From Ereboglobus luteus (GTDB lineage: Bacteria > Verrucomicrobiota > Verrucomicrobiia > Opitutales > Opitutaceae), in the NCBI RefSeq assembly GCF_003096195.1, contig NZ_CP023004.1, positions 1,344,501-1,408,500 of the forward strand: 64,000 nt of DNA. Reading direction: 5' to 3'. Each line of letters opens with the position of its first letter. Position 1 is the first letter of the stretch. This document shows, piece after piece, positions 30,341 through 38,726 of the stretch. The translations under genes and the position numbers were made by a program. The notes beneath the pieces were generated by a model. That model saw only the letters and a list, made by a program, of their open reading frames with translations, had not been told where the DNA came from and did not search any database.

Positions 30341-31738
30341 ATGACCCCCGAACAGGCCAAGCGATTCAAATACTGGCAGACACGCACGATCATCGGCACG
30401 ATGGTCGGTTACGCGCTCTATTATTTCGTGAGGAAAAACTTCAGCCTCGCGATGCCGGGACTGGAGGCGGACATGGGCATCACAAAAGTGCAGCTGGGAT
30501 TTTTCCTGACATTGCACGGCGTCATTTACGGATGCTCGCGCTTCGTCAACGGCTTCATCGCCGACCGTGTGAGCGGGCGCAAGTTCATGACGCTCGGGCT
30601 CGTGCTTTGCTCGCTGGCCAATTACGCGTTCGGATTCAGCGACACGTTCGCGCGGTTGACGACCGGCATGTCGAGCGGCGCGCAATTTCTTGCCGCCACC
30701 GTCGTGTTCATGGGCGTCATTTGGGTGATAAACGGCTTTGTCCAGGGCATGGGCGTCCCTCCCGTCAACCGCCTGCTGACCCACTGGATTCCGGCCAGGG
30801 AGCTGGCCACAAAAATGTCCGTCTGGAACACGTCGCACTCAATCGGCGCCGGGCTCGTGGTCATTCTTTGCGGTTACCTGATGACGCATTTCGGTGTCGG
30901 CGCGTGGCGGCTGTGCTTCTTTGTCCCGGCAACGATTTCGCTTTGCGGCGCCGTCTGGCTGTGGTTCACGTTGCGCGACACGCCCTCCTCGCTGGGGCTT
31001 CCCGAGCTGACGAACACCACCACCGCGGGAAAAGTCGAAAAAACGGACACCAAATCGCCCGCATACAGGGCCTTCGTCCGCAAGCAGGTTTTCGGCAACC
31101 GCATCATCTGGACGATCGCGTTCGTCAACTTCCTCGTTTACATCGTCCGCTTCACCATTCTCGACTGGGGTCCGACGCTCCTCAAGGAAACCAAGGGCGT
31201 ATCGCTCGCCTCGGCGGGCTGGATGGTCGCCCTCTTTGAAATCGCGGGCATCGTGGGAATGCTCGTCGCCGGCTGGGCAACGGACCGGTTCCTGAAAAGC
31301 CGCGCCCATCGCACCTGCGTGTTTTGCATGATCGGCGCCGCCGTCTCGATGCTCCTGTTCTGGAAAATCCCGGCGGACGCGCATCCCATCGCCACCTTTG
31401 TCGCGCTCTGCATGGCGGGCTTCTTCATCTACGGTCCGCAAGCCCTGCTCGGCATCGCCACCTCCAACCACGCGACCAAAAAAGCCTCCGCCACCGGCAA
31501 CGGCCTTGTGGGACTCTTCGGCTACGCCAGCACGGTGATCTCGGGATTGGGCATCGGCTACATGGCTAAAAATTACGGCTGGGATCACACGTTTGTGGCG
31601 CTGCTCGGCGTCGCCGTCGTCACAATCCTCGTTCTGCTGACCATCTGGAACATCAAGGCCGACAGCTATGAGGAGGCCGAAAAACTTGAAGCCGAAATCG
31701 CCGCCAAATACAAAGACGGAAATCCCTTAACGAACTAA
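30341..31738 (+). CDS. MFS organophosphate:phosphate antiporter (GlpT/UhpT/UhpC group)
   Basis: The 465-residue, 12-helix carrier begins RFKYWQTRTIIGTMVGYALYYFVRKNFSLAMP, the conserved opening of the OPA family, and has the family loop NGFIADRVSGRKFMTLGL. OPA carriers exchange glycerol-3-phosphate or hexose-phosphate for phosphate; UhpC members act as sensors. The epimerase gene begins one base after its stop, so the two are cotranscribed and the cargo is probably a sugar phosphate; that is inference. Confidence 0.9.
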   Translation: MTPEQAKRFKYWQTRTIIGTMVGYALYYFVRKNFSLAMPGLEADMGITKVQLGFFLTLHGVIYGCSRFVNGFIADRVSGRKFMTLGLVLCSLANYAFGFSDTFARLTTGMSSGAQFLAATVVFMGVIWVINGFVQGMGVPPVNRLLTHWIPARELATKMSVWNTSHSIGAGLVVILCGYLMTHFGVGAWRLCFFVPATISLCGAVWLWFTLRDTPSSLGLPELTNTTTAGKVEKTDTKSPAYRAFVRKQVFGNRIIWTIAFVNFLVYIVRFTILDWGPTLLKETKGVSLASAGWMVALFEIAGIVGMLVAGWATDRFLKSRAHRTCVFCMIGAAVSMLLFWKIPADAHPIATFVALCMAGFFIYGPQALLGIATSNHATKKASATGNGLVGLFGYASTVISGLGIGYMAKNYGWDHTFVALLGVAVVTILVLLTIWNIKADSYEEAEKLEAEIAAKYKDGNPLTN

Positions 31739-31739
31739 A

Positions 31740-32408
31740 ATGGAACGAAAAATCTCCGTGTCATTAATGTGCGCCGACCTGTTGAACCTGGAGTCGGAAA
31801 TCAAGCTGTTGGAAAAATCCGGCGTGGATTACCTCCACATGGACATTACCGACGGGCATCTGGTCCCGAACCTGACATTCGGCCCCGATTTCGTGACGGC
31901 GATGCACCGCGTCAGCAACACGCCGACCGACACCCACCTCATGGTGAAGGACCCCGCGCTAATCCTCTCCAAGCTAAAAATCCGCAAAGGCGACATCCTC
32001 TCCGTGCATGTGGAGCTCGACTGCAATTTCGCGGCCATGAGCAAAACCGTGCGCGACGCCGGCGGAAAATTCGGCCTCGCAATCAATCCCGAAACTCCGA
32101 TCGAGGCGCTCGAACCCTGGCTCGCCATCACCGATGTCGTCATCCTGATGCTTGTGCGTCCGGGCTTTGCCGGCGGCAAACTGATCGACGGCATCCTGGA
32201 CAAAGTGCCCCAAACGCGCGCCTATCTCGATGCGCGCGGCCACGCGAACACACTCATCAGCGTCGATGGAAGCGTGAGCACCGAACGCGCGCGCCTGATG
32301 GCCGGCATGGGCGCGAACATATTCGTCGGCGGCACCACGGCGGTGTATCGCCCCGGCCAGCCACTCGAGCAATCCATGCGGGAATTTCGCGCGGCGATAT
32401 CCGAATAG
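31740..32408 (+). CDS. Ribulose-/allulose-phosphate 3-epimerase family protein
   Basis: The 222-residue TIM barrel has SLMCADLLNLE at the start, the metal-binding HMDITDGH near 33, HLMVKDP near 66, and VDGSVSTERA near 176. SLMCADLL and VDGS are closer to D-allulose-6-phosphate 3-epimerase (AlsE) than to canonical Rpe, whose paralog is at 36772. It directly follows the OPA antiporter gene, suggesting uptake and epimerisation of an imported ketose phosphate. The exact substrate cannot be read. Confidence 0.83.
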   Translation: MERKISVSLMCADLLNLESEIKLLEKSGVDYLHMDITDGHLVPNLTFGPDFVTAMHRVSNTPTDTHLMVKDPALILSKLKIRKGDILSVHVELDCNFAAMSKTVRDAGGKFGLAINPETPIEALEPWLAITDVVILMLVRPGFAGGKLIDGILDKVPQTRAYLDARGHANTLISVDGSVSTERARLMAGMGANIFVGGTTAVYRPGQPLEQSMREFRAAISE

Positions 32409-32432
32409 GCGCAACGCAGCGCGGGCATTACA

Positions 32433-32453
32433 GACTTGGCAGTCCGCGCTACG
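32433..32453. repeat. 21-bp repeat, copy 2
   Basis: Exact copy of 27175-27195, located between the epimerase stop and the convergent membrane-protein gene. Confidence 0.7.
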
Positions 32454-32492
32454 ATGGGCTTTGCCCTGCCAAAATCAAACTGCCGACCACGC

Positions 32493-33377
32493 TCACGAAT
32501 ACCGCATGCTTTTGCCGAGGTAGTTGAGCGTCCAGAGTTCCTTCCACGTGCGGTAGCGGCCGGCGTTGGTGATGCGGCCTTGCTCCTCGCGTTGAAGCGG
32601 TGTTGTCAGGAAACCCATCTCGACATTGAGGCGCTCGATCATGCGTTGGTGCGCGTTGGTTTCCTCCAGCGGATCGCTGGTGTGCGGCACCAAGGTCTCG
32701 TCATTCTTTTCGAGGCGGTTTTTGTGACGCTTGAGCAACGATGTCAGCGAGCGAATCCATGGTCTGCGCTCAACAAACCAGTTTTCCGGATAAAACCCGG
32801 CGTAGGGCATGAAGGTGTTGTCGGTCACGTAACGGCATCCGTCGGCGGTCAGCGTTGAGAGTCCGATGATCGTCGCCATTCCATTGGTTTTTGTTTGCGG
32901 CAGAAAGGTGATTTGAAGGCGCGTCGCGGTCGAGGCGTCCTGGTATACGGAAATGCGCACATACACGCTGCCCATGACTCGCGCGCGCATTGAGCACAGG
33001 TGGACAAAACCGTTGGCGCGAATCTCCTCCCGCATTTTGAGGAATCGTTTTTGTGTGGGCCATTCCTCACCGGATTCGTTGGGTTCGTAATTCGGGAAAA
33101 GCGGCAGTTCGCTGTAACTGTATGCCTTGATCGCCATCCAGTTGTAGAGCGTTTCGCCGAGGAACCAGATCAGCGCGAACATGATCACCAGCATCCAATA
33201 CGGATGATCGAGCATCAGCAATCCCTTCAGCACATACGCGCCGCCGGTGGAAAAAATCCCCCAGCGCAGCCAGCGGTTTACCAGCGCGATGATCGGCGAC
33301 GCCTCGGTCCGGTTGATTTGAATCAACACAAGCGAAACGACCATCGCGAAGACAATGATGTATGCGGCGTTTTCCAT
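32493..33377 (-). CDS. Membrane protein of unknown function
   Basis: The 294-residue protein has three N-terminal hydrophobic segments (about 4-22, 38-56 and 58-80) and a soluble C-terminal part of about 200 residues with a PTQKRFLKMREEIRANGFVH block. I do not recognise the family. It lies 144 bp downstream of dnaN on the same strand and could be read through from it. Gene-like composition and a full-length frame support it. Confidence 0.75.
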   Translation of the reverse strand: MENAAYIIVFAMVVSLVLIQINRTEASPIIALVNRWLRWGIFSTGGAYVLKGLLMLDHPYWMLVIMFALIWFLGETLYNWMAIKAYSYSELPLFPNYEPNESGEEWPTQKRFLKMREEIRANGFVHLCSMRARVMGSVYVRISVYQDASTATRLQITFLPQTKTNGMATIIGLSTLTADGCRYVTDNTFMPYAGFYPENWFVERRPWIRSLTSLLKRHKNRLEKNDETLVPHTSDPLEETNAHQRMIERLNVEMGFLTTPLQREEQGRITNAGRYRTWKELWTLNYLGKSMRYS

Positions 33378-33521
33378 CGTGGAAATTCTCGGCTCTCAAC
33401 TTCGGATTTTCGATTGCGCGCATCCGCGCGACCGCAATTTCAAAATCGGAGCACCAGCTCCTCAATTCAAAATCGAGTTCCGCGCGAAACGAGATTCTGC
33501 CATCGAAAATCCAAAACTTCC

Positions 33522-34646
33522 TCAGCTCATGCGCACAGGCATGATCACGCAAATGAAGCTGTCGAGCGTCTTGAACACGCCGGGGCTCACTTCGTCTTTC
33601 ACCTCGAAGAAAACCTCGTCCTTTTCAAGCGCCTTGAGCGGGTCGAGTATGAAGTTCGGGTTGAAGGCAACTTGGAGCTCGGGGCCGCTGTAAGCAATTG
33701 CCATGTGCTCGTGGGCCTCGCCGAAATCGGGGCTTTGCGCCATGACTTCGAGCTGGTTGGTGCTGAGCTTGATTTTGACCGAGTTCGATTTGTCGCTGCA
33801 CACGAGTGCGGCGCGGTGCACGCACTGGTGGAAGAGCTCGCGCTCCAGCTTGATGCGCTGGTGCGTTTCCTTGGGAATAACCTGGTTGTAATTCGGGTAG
33901 TTGCCCTCGACGACTTTCGAGTAAAGGTAGATGTTGTCGAGCAGGCCGCTGGTGTCCTTTTCGACGTTGATTTGGAAGGAGGCGCGGCGCTCGTTGAACG
34001 AAACCTTCACCTTTTCGCCCTTGTCCAGCATGCGAAGAAGCTCGGCGACGGTTTTCGCGGGAACGGTGATGTTGCCGGCGGCGTCCTCGGGGATTTCCAT
34101 TTCCTTGCTCATGAGAGCGAGGCGGCGGCCATCGGTCGCGACAACGGAAAACTTGCCATCCTTGAAGTTGAAATAAACGCCGTTGAGGATGTAGCGCGTT
34201 TCGTCGGTGGATTGCGCGTAGGCGACGTTTTTGAGCATTCCAATGAGCTCGGCCTGATCGAGCACGAAGGATCTTTCGTTGCTGAACTCGGGCAGCGGGG
34301 GAAATTCCTCCTTGCCGATGCCCATGATGCGAAAGTTGGAGCCGCCGGAGGTGAGCTTGACCTGATGGCTCGGCGAGGCGTCGACGGAAACATCGATGTT
34401 GGGCAGTTCGCGAACGATTGTGGCGAGGCGCTTCACGGGAAGCGTGACAGTGCCGGGTTGCGAAACCTCCGCCTTGATTTTGCAGCGGATGCCGAGGTCG
34501 AGGTTGGTGGTGGTGAGCGAGATGGAGTCCTTTTCAGCCTCGATCAGCACATTGCTCAATATGGGCATTGTGGCCTTTGAGCCTACGACATTAAGGACTT
34601 GTGCGAGTCCGTTGCTGAAGTGATCGCGGTTGATCTTGAATTTCAT
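33522..34646 (-). CDS. dnaN: DNA polymerase III beta sliding clamp
   Basis: The 374-residue protein has the three repeated clamp domains. It begins [24 protein letters not shown], has the [20 protein letters not shown] stretch typical of domain 1, the TDGRRLALM block near 150, and ends [11 protein letters not shown], the conserved C-terminus (MPMRL type). It tethers DNA polymerase III. An AT-rich 240-bp region lies upstream. dnaA and recF are not adjacent, unlike the common dnaA-dnaN-recF order. Confidence 0.97.
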   Translation of the reverse strand: MKFKINRDHFSNGLAQVLNVVGSKATMPILSNVLIEAEKDSISLTTTNLDLGIRCKIKAEVSQPGTVTLPVKRLATIVRELPNIDVSVDASPSHQVKLTSGGSNFRIMGIGKEEFPPLPEFSNERSFVLDQAELIGMLKNVAYAQSTDETRYILNGVYFNFKDGKFSVVATDGRRLALMSKEMEIPEDAAGNITVPAKTVAELLRMLDKGEKVKVSFNERRASFQINVEKDTSGLLDNIYLYSKVVEGNYPNYNQVIPKETHQRIKLERELFHQCVHRAALVCSDKSNSVKIKLSTNQLEVMAQSPDFGEAHEHMAIAYSGPELQVAFNPNFILDPLKALEKDEVFFEVKDEVSPGVFKTLDSFICVIMPVRMS

Positions 34647-34890
34647 ATGATGTGGGATGGTGACGAAACAGGAGCGACTTTGAAAGGATTAACAAATGGT
34701 AAATACTTACTAAATCAATAAAGAATGATATCCGTATTATTATGGTGTGTGAAAAACAGGCACAAGCTGGTTTTTCCCCAGTGAAAACACCCCCAAAAAG
34801 GCCTGTGAACAAATGTTGAAAGGCGGGTTAATAAGCGGGTGGTTGTTCACAAAAGGAAGTTGTTGGAAAGTTGCGGGCAGGTTGCTCACA
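34647..34890. other. AT-rich dnaN leader with DnaA-box-like sites, possible oriC
   Basis: Between dnaN and pssA lies an AT-rich tract (about 34680-34745) next to DnaA-box-like 9-mers: TGTGAACAA (34804-34812), TTGTTCACA (34843-34851) and TTGCTCACA (34882-34890). These match TTATNCACA with one or two changes. The parS-like sites are about 9 kb away. It could also simply be the dnaN promoter; no replication evidence can be read from sequence alone. Confidence 0.35.
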
Positions 34891-35806
34891 CAGTTGTTCG
34901 CTTGTTGGAATCGGCTGCCGCGGGGGCGGTTTTGTGGCCGAATATCTTTCGTTTTATGTGCCGCAGGATGCCGAAGAGCAGAAACGCCACGCACAGGCCG
35001 AGAAACGCAAACTCGCGGTAGTAAATAACAAACCCAACCACAATGAGCAGGATGATGAAGTAACGCACGCGTATGCGCGTTTGCATGCCAAGGTTTTTGC
35101 CGCTCGGAAAACGAATCGTGCTCATCATCAAAAACGCGACCAAAAGCATCAGGACGGGCAGCCCGAGCGAGATGACCTTGAGCGATTTTTCGGATTCCGT
35201 CAGGCGCATGAGGCAGAGAAGCGTGGCGGCCACGGTCGCGGCGGCGGTCGGCACCGGCAGGCCGATAAAATCCTTGTTGGAATCCTTGGCTCCCCGGTGG
35301 AGCAGGGGATTGGTGATGACGTTGAAGCGGGCCAGGCGCATTGCGGCGCAAAGCAGGTAAATGAAACCGACAGCCCAGCCGATGCTGCGAAACCAGGGAA
35401 TGCCTTGCGTGGGCGAAAGGATGAAAAAGAAAACCATCATCGCCGGCGCGATGCCGAACGAAACCACGTCGGCGAGCGAGTCGAACTCGGCGCCAAAAAG
35501 CGATTCGCGACCGCCCATGCGCGCGAGCCGTCCATCGAGCGAATCAAACACCGCCGCGCCCAGAATCAGAAAAACGGCAAACCTGTAATAATCGTAGGAC
35601 GAGTAGCCATTGTAGAGCCCATCGGCGCCGTATTCGGCGAAACGCGCGAAGATGCAGCTGATGAGCGACGAGAATCCGCAAAAAAGATTCCCCGCCGTCA
35701 TAAGGTTGGGCAGAAGGTAAATCCGGCTGGCCTGCGTGACATTGTAAGGGTCTCGCGGATCGGCATCAACGGGCGACTGCGGGTTTGTCGGTGAATCTTG
35801 CGACAT
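34886..35806 (-). CDS. pssA: CDP-diacylglycerol-serine O-phosphatidyltransferase
   Basis: The 306-residue membrane enzyme has the CDP-alcohol phosphotransferase motif DSLDGRLAR followed by G and two spaced Asp residues (EFDSLADVVSFG) near 95-122. It begins YLLPNLMTAGNLFCGF, typical of the Gram-positive/archaeal-type PssA branch, and has about eight helices. It makes phosphatidylserine, the precursor of phosphatidylethanolamine. The RelE-like gene lies 42 bp upstream on the same strand. Confidence 0.92.
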   Translation of the reverse strand: MSQDSPTNPQSPVDADPRDPYNVTQASRIYLLPNLMTAGNLFCGFSSLISCIFARFAEYGADGLYNGYSSYDYYRFAVFLILGAAVFDSLDGRLARMGGRESLFGAEFDSLADVVSFGIAPAMMVFFFILSPTQGIPWFRSIGWAVGFIYLLCAAMRLARFNVITNPLLHRGAKDSNKDFIGLPVPTAAATVAATLLCLMRLTESEKSLKVISLGLPVLMLLVAFLMMSTIRFPSGKNLGMQTRIRVRYFIILLIVVGFVIYYREFAFLGLCVAFLLFGILRHIKRKIFGHKTAPAAADSNKRTTV

Positions 35807-35848
35807 GGGAAGGGAAGGTGGAAAAGGCGTCGGAACGTCGCGACTGCT

Positions 35849-36202
35849 TTATTTTTTCGTAAGCGTTTCGAGATATTTCCAGAACTTGGAGTGCTGTTCA
35901 ACGAGTTGCGACTCGGAAACGGGAAGTTTGTTGCGCAAAAGAAAATCCTCCAGCGAGTTTTTGTGGAGGATGTAAATGGTGTGGAGCGTGCTGCCGCGCA
36001 CCTCGAAATAAAAACGGAACTCGGCGGCGCGCAACCGGTAGAGCGTGTTTGTGCCGCGGGTGAAGCGGCTGAGCGGTTCGCGCGGATTGGCGATGTCGGA
36101 CGGCTTGAGATTGCTGATGGGCAGGATCACTTCCAGCTGTTGGAGTTTGTCGAGCTTGTTGAGCTCGGCCATCGCTTGTTCTGAAAAGGTGACTTGATAC
36201 AT
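35849..36202 (-). CDS. RelE/ParE-like small protein, no antitoxin seen
   Basis: The 117-residue protein begins MYQVTFSEQAMAELNKLDKLQQ and has PLSRFTRGTNTLYRLRAAEFRFYFEV, the strand pattern of RelE/ParE-fold toxins (mRNA interferase or gyrase poison families). No antitoxin-sized ORF abuts it; downstream is pssA. It is longer than typical RelE by about 25 residues at the C-terminus. It may be a domesticated member rather than an active toxin. The 229-bp gap upstream shows nothing else. Confidence 0.65.
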   Translation of the reverse strand: MYQVTFSEQAMAELNKLDKLQQLEVILPISNLKPSDIANPREPLSRFTRGTNTLYRLRAAEFRFYFEVRGSTLHTIYILHKNSLEDFLLRNKLPVSESQLVEQHSKFWKYLETLTKK

Positions 36203-36431
36203 TGGCGTTGAGTGTGAAGCGCGTGTGGAAAAGTGCGCCTACTCTCGGGGGTGCTTTCACGCATTGCAAAGATTTTCCGCCGCGCCCGCGCCGCCGGTTT
36301 TCGGGGCATAACGCCGCCGTGGCGTCTCCGCGGCCAAAACGAAACCGCGCCGATTTCTTCGATTGAAGCGGCGCCGTTTCGCGTTTTTCCTTTTCGCAAA
36401 ACAAAGTCCGCACACACAAACAACCATCCGC

Positions 36432-36713
36432 ATGTCCGCAACCATTCCTCTCCTATTGATCGCCAGCATTTGTTTCGCCGTGATTTCGATCGTGATCTTC
36501 TTTGTCCACCAAAACACGCGCAAACGCCAGGTCGCGGCCGCGCGCGCGAACACCCGCAACGATGCCGCGCCCGTTGTGCTCGATCTCGGCGGACGCCTTC
36601 CGGCAAAACGCCGCCGCCCCTGCGGACGCCATGGCGAGGGAGGCGGCAACTGCGACGATTGCGAGCACAAGCACGAGCACGGCGAACACGAACACAACCA
36701 TTGCCAAAAATAA
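36432..36713 (+). CDS. Small membrane-anchored His/Cys-rich protein
   Basis: From the ATG at 36432 the product has 93 residues: an N-terminal helix (SATIPLLLIASICFAVIS), a basic middle, and a tail rich in His, Cys, Glu and Asp (GNCDDCEHKHEHGEHEHNHC). The tail looks like a metal-binding patch for Zn, Ni or Cu. Many antisense ORFs cross this GC-rich segment, but the tail composition and the anchored layout favour this frame. It precedes rpe by 58 bp. Confidence 0.5.
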   Translation: MSATIPLLLIASICFAVISIVIFFVHQNTRKRQVAAARANTRNDAAPVVLDLGGRLPAKRRRPCGRHGEGGGNCDDCEHKHEHGEHEHNHCQK

Positions 36714-36771
36714 CTCCTCCCACATCTTTCAGTCCTTCAGCCTTTCAGTTTTTCAGCCCTTCCCTCCACTC

Positions 36772-37437
36772 ATGCACAAACCGATCCTCGCCCCGTCGAT
36801 CCTTGCGGCGGACCACGCAAACCTCGCGGCGGGAACCGCCGTGGTCGAAAACCTCGTCCGTCCGCAAGAGCTCGCGTGGGTTCACCTCGACATCATGGAC
36901 GGGCATTTCGTGCCGAACTTTTCCTTCGGCCCGCAAACCGTGGCGGCGCTTCGCCCAAACTCGCGCCTCTTCTTCGACACGCACCTGATGCTCGACGAGC
37001 CGCACCGCTACATCGAGCCATTCGCCAAGGCCGGCGCCGACCTCATCAGCATCCACATCGAACCGCAATACGACCACGCCGGCACGCTTGCGCGCATCCG
37101 CGAACTCGGCTGCCAGTGTGGAATCGTTCTCAACCCCGGCACGCCCGCGACCGCCATCGAGCCGCTGCTTACGCAAGTCGACCTCGTGCTTGCGATGACC
37201 GTGCAGCCCGGTTTCGGCGGGCAAAGCTTCCGGCGCGACGTGCTTCCGAAAATCACGCAAATCGACACCTGGCGCCGCGAACGCGGCTTGGGTTTCCGCC
37301 TCGAAGTGGACGGCGGCATCGACCTCAACACCGTCGTCGAGTGCCGCGCCGCGGGCGCCGACACTTTTGTCGCAGGCACCTCGTTCTTCAACGCCGCCGA
37401 CCGCGCCGCCTTCGCCGAAAAAATCTCGGCACTTTAA
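36772..37437 (+). CDS. rpe: Ribulose-phosphate 3-epimerase
   Basis: From the ATG at 36772 the protein has 221 residues. It shows APSILAADHANL, the metal-binding HLDIMDGHFVPNFSFGP near 40, FDTHLML, the MTVQPGFGGQSF loop near 140 and EVDGGIDLNTV near 178, all canonical for Rpe of the pentose phosphate pathway. The frame is open further upstream without homology; the chosen ATG matches the family start. A CTTTCAG-rich repeat lies immediately upstream. Confidence 0.95.
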   Translation: MHKPILAPSILAADHANLAAGTAVVENLVRPQELAWVHLDIMDGHFVPNFSFGPQTVAALRPNSRLFFDTHLMLDEPHRYIEPFAKAGADLISIHIEPQYDHAGTLARIRELGCQCGIVLNPGTPATAIEPLLTQVDLVLAMTVQPGFGGQSFRRDVLPKITQIDTWRRERGLGFRLEVDGGIDLNTVVECRAAGADTFVAGTSFFNAADRAAFAEKISAL

Positions 37438-37461
37438 CACCCGCCTCCTTTCTCAAGCACA

Positions 37462-38409
37462 ATGAATCTCCGCATGCCCGCCGCAAAACTCGCCTGCATC
37501 GCCCTTGCCGCTTTCGCGATGCAGCTCGCCTCGCCCGCCCAGTCCGCCCTTGAAAAACGGAACGAGGCCGGTCTCGCCCAAGCGGAGCAACAACTCAAAA
37601 ACGCGCAAACCGACGAGGCCAGGCTCGCCGCGCTCAATGAAAAATCGCTCGCGCTGGCCAAGCTCGGGCGTTCCGCCGAGGCGCTTGATGTCATCCGGCA
37701 GGCCGAGGCGCTCGCGCCGGACGACCTGGGCGCGCAGGTGAACAAGGCGATCATTCTCGATTCAAACGAAGAGCATCAGGCCGCGCGCGCATTATACGAC
37801 AGCCTTCTCGGAAAATTCCAGGAATGGCGCGGCGAGCGCGCGAAGAGCATCAGGAAGGGTGAAAAACCCGCCAAGTCGGACGGGGATGCCGGCATGCGCG
37901 CCATCAGCACGGATGCGCCGATGCACTCGGCGCTCAACTACGCGCTTCTCGGAAACTACAACAAGGCGCTCGCGCAACTCACCCGCGATTTTGAGATCCA
38001 GCCCCGCATTTCCATGCTGAGCAAGGACGGCGACTACGCCACGCTCTGGCGCCTCTGGCTCACCGCCAAAAGCCGTTCGGTCGACGGACTCCGCCCCGAC
38101 ACCGCGATCACGACCCTGATCCAAACGGCAAACGTCTCCACTCCGTATCACGAGGAAATGCTGCGCCTCTGGTGGGGCAAGGGCCACTGGCAGAGAATCC
38201 TGGCCGCCATCAACGGCATGAAAATCAGCGACGAGGAAAAGGAAACCTTCCTCACCGAGGCGCATTTTTTTGCCGCGGGATATTACCGCTACATGAAGCG
38301 CGACACCGAAACCGCGCTTGAGCTGCTCGATGCCGAAAACGCGCGCCCGTTCAACGGCTGCATCGAACGCCTCTTCATTCGCAAGGAAATCGGCGAGCTG
38401 AAAAAATAA
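37462..38409 (+). CDS. Secreted TPR-like protein
   Basis: The 315-residue product has a signal peptide (MNLRMPAAKLACIALAAFAMQLASPAQS) and tetratricopeptide-like helices (about 60-110 and 145-170, ALNYALLGNYNKALAQL). The rest is helical with no known catalytic motif. It follows rpe by 24 bp and may be cotranscribed, but no functional link is evident. Periplasmic location is inferred from the signal peptide. Confidence 0.75.
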   Translation: MNLRMPAAKLACIALAAFAMQLASPAQSALEKRNEAGLAQAEQQLKNAQTDEARLAALNEKSLALAKLGRSAEALDVIRQAEALAPDDLGAQVNKAIILDSNEEHQAARALYDSLLGKFQEWRGERAKSIRKGEKPAKSDGDAGMRAISTDAPMHSALNYALLGNYNKALAQLTRDFEIQPRISMLSKDGDYATLWRLWLTAKSRSVDGLRPDTAITTLIQTANVSTPYHEEMLRLWWGKGHWQRILAAINGMKISDEEKETFLTEAHFFAAGYYRYMKRDTETALELLDAENARPFNGCIERLFIRKEIGELKK

Positions 38410-38441
38410 CAGGTGCCGCGGCGGATTGCGCACTACGCAAA

Positions 38442-38653
38442 CGGAGTGTGATTAAAAGTGTGCCTGAAATGAAGGTGGGGCGGTTGGCAGACTGTCGCTA
38501 ACCGCTCGAAACGCCGTTACCGAGCGCAAGCGACATCTGCCAACCGCCGCGTTGTGGGTTTCTCTCAATCGACGCCCACGATTTTCGGCGCGCTCGGCGA
38601 GCACGCCCCACCCATGACGTCGTGTTTCCGGTCACACTTTTAATCACACTCCG
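38442..38653. mobile_element. 212-bp MITE-like element with 21-bp TIRs and 6-bp target duplication
   Basis: The ends at 38442-38462 and 38633-38653 are perfect 21-bp inverted repeats (inner part GTGTGATTAAAAGTGTG). They are flanked by the direct repeat CGCAAA at 38436-38441 and 38654-38659. No transposase is inside, so it is non-autonomous. The interior (about 38483-38611) also occurs in reverse orientation at 53834-53955. It fills most of the gap before waaA and covers the artefactual upstream ATG of that frame (38622). Confidence 0.88.
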
Positions 38654-38726
38654 CGCAAACCCGCCCGCGCACTTTGTCTTGCATCATGTGCGCGGGAAAA
38701 GAGTCTTGGCGCTGTCAAAACCACCG

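Noticed and set aside
33000-34580. Plus-strand frame of over 500 codons opposite dnaN
   Set aside because: Shadow of dnaN; no domain could be recognised, while DnaN is complete on the other strand.
38622-38726. Longer N-terminus for waaA
   Set aside because: The extra 35 residues are encoded partly by the MITE end and have no WaaA similarity; the start at 38727 gives the expected membrane anchor.
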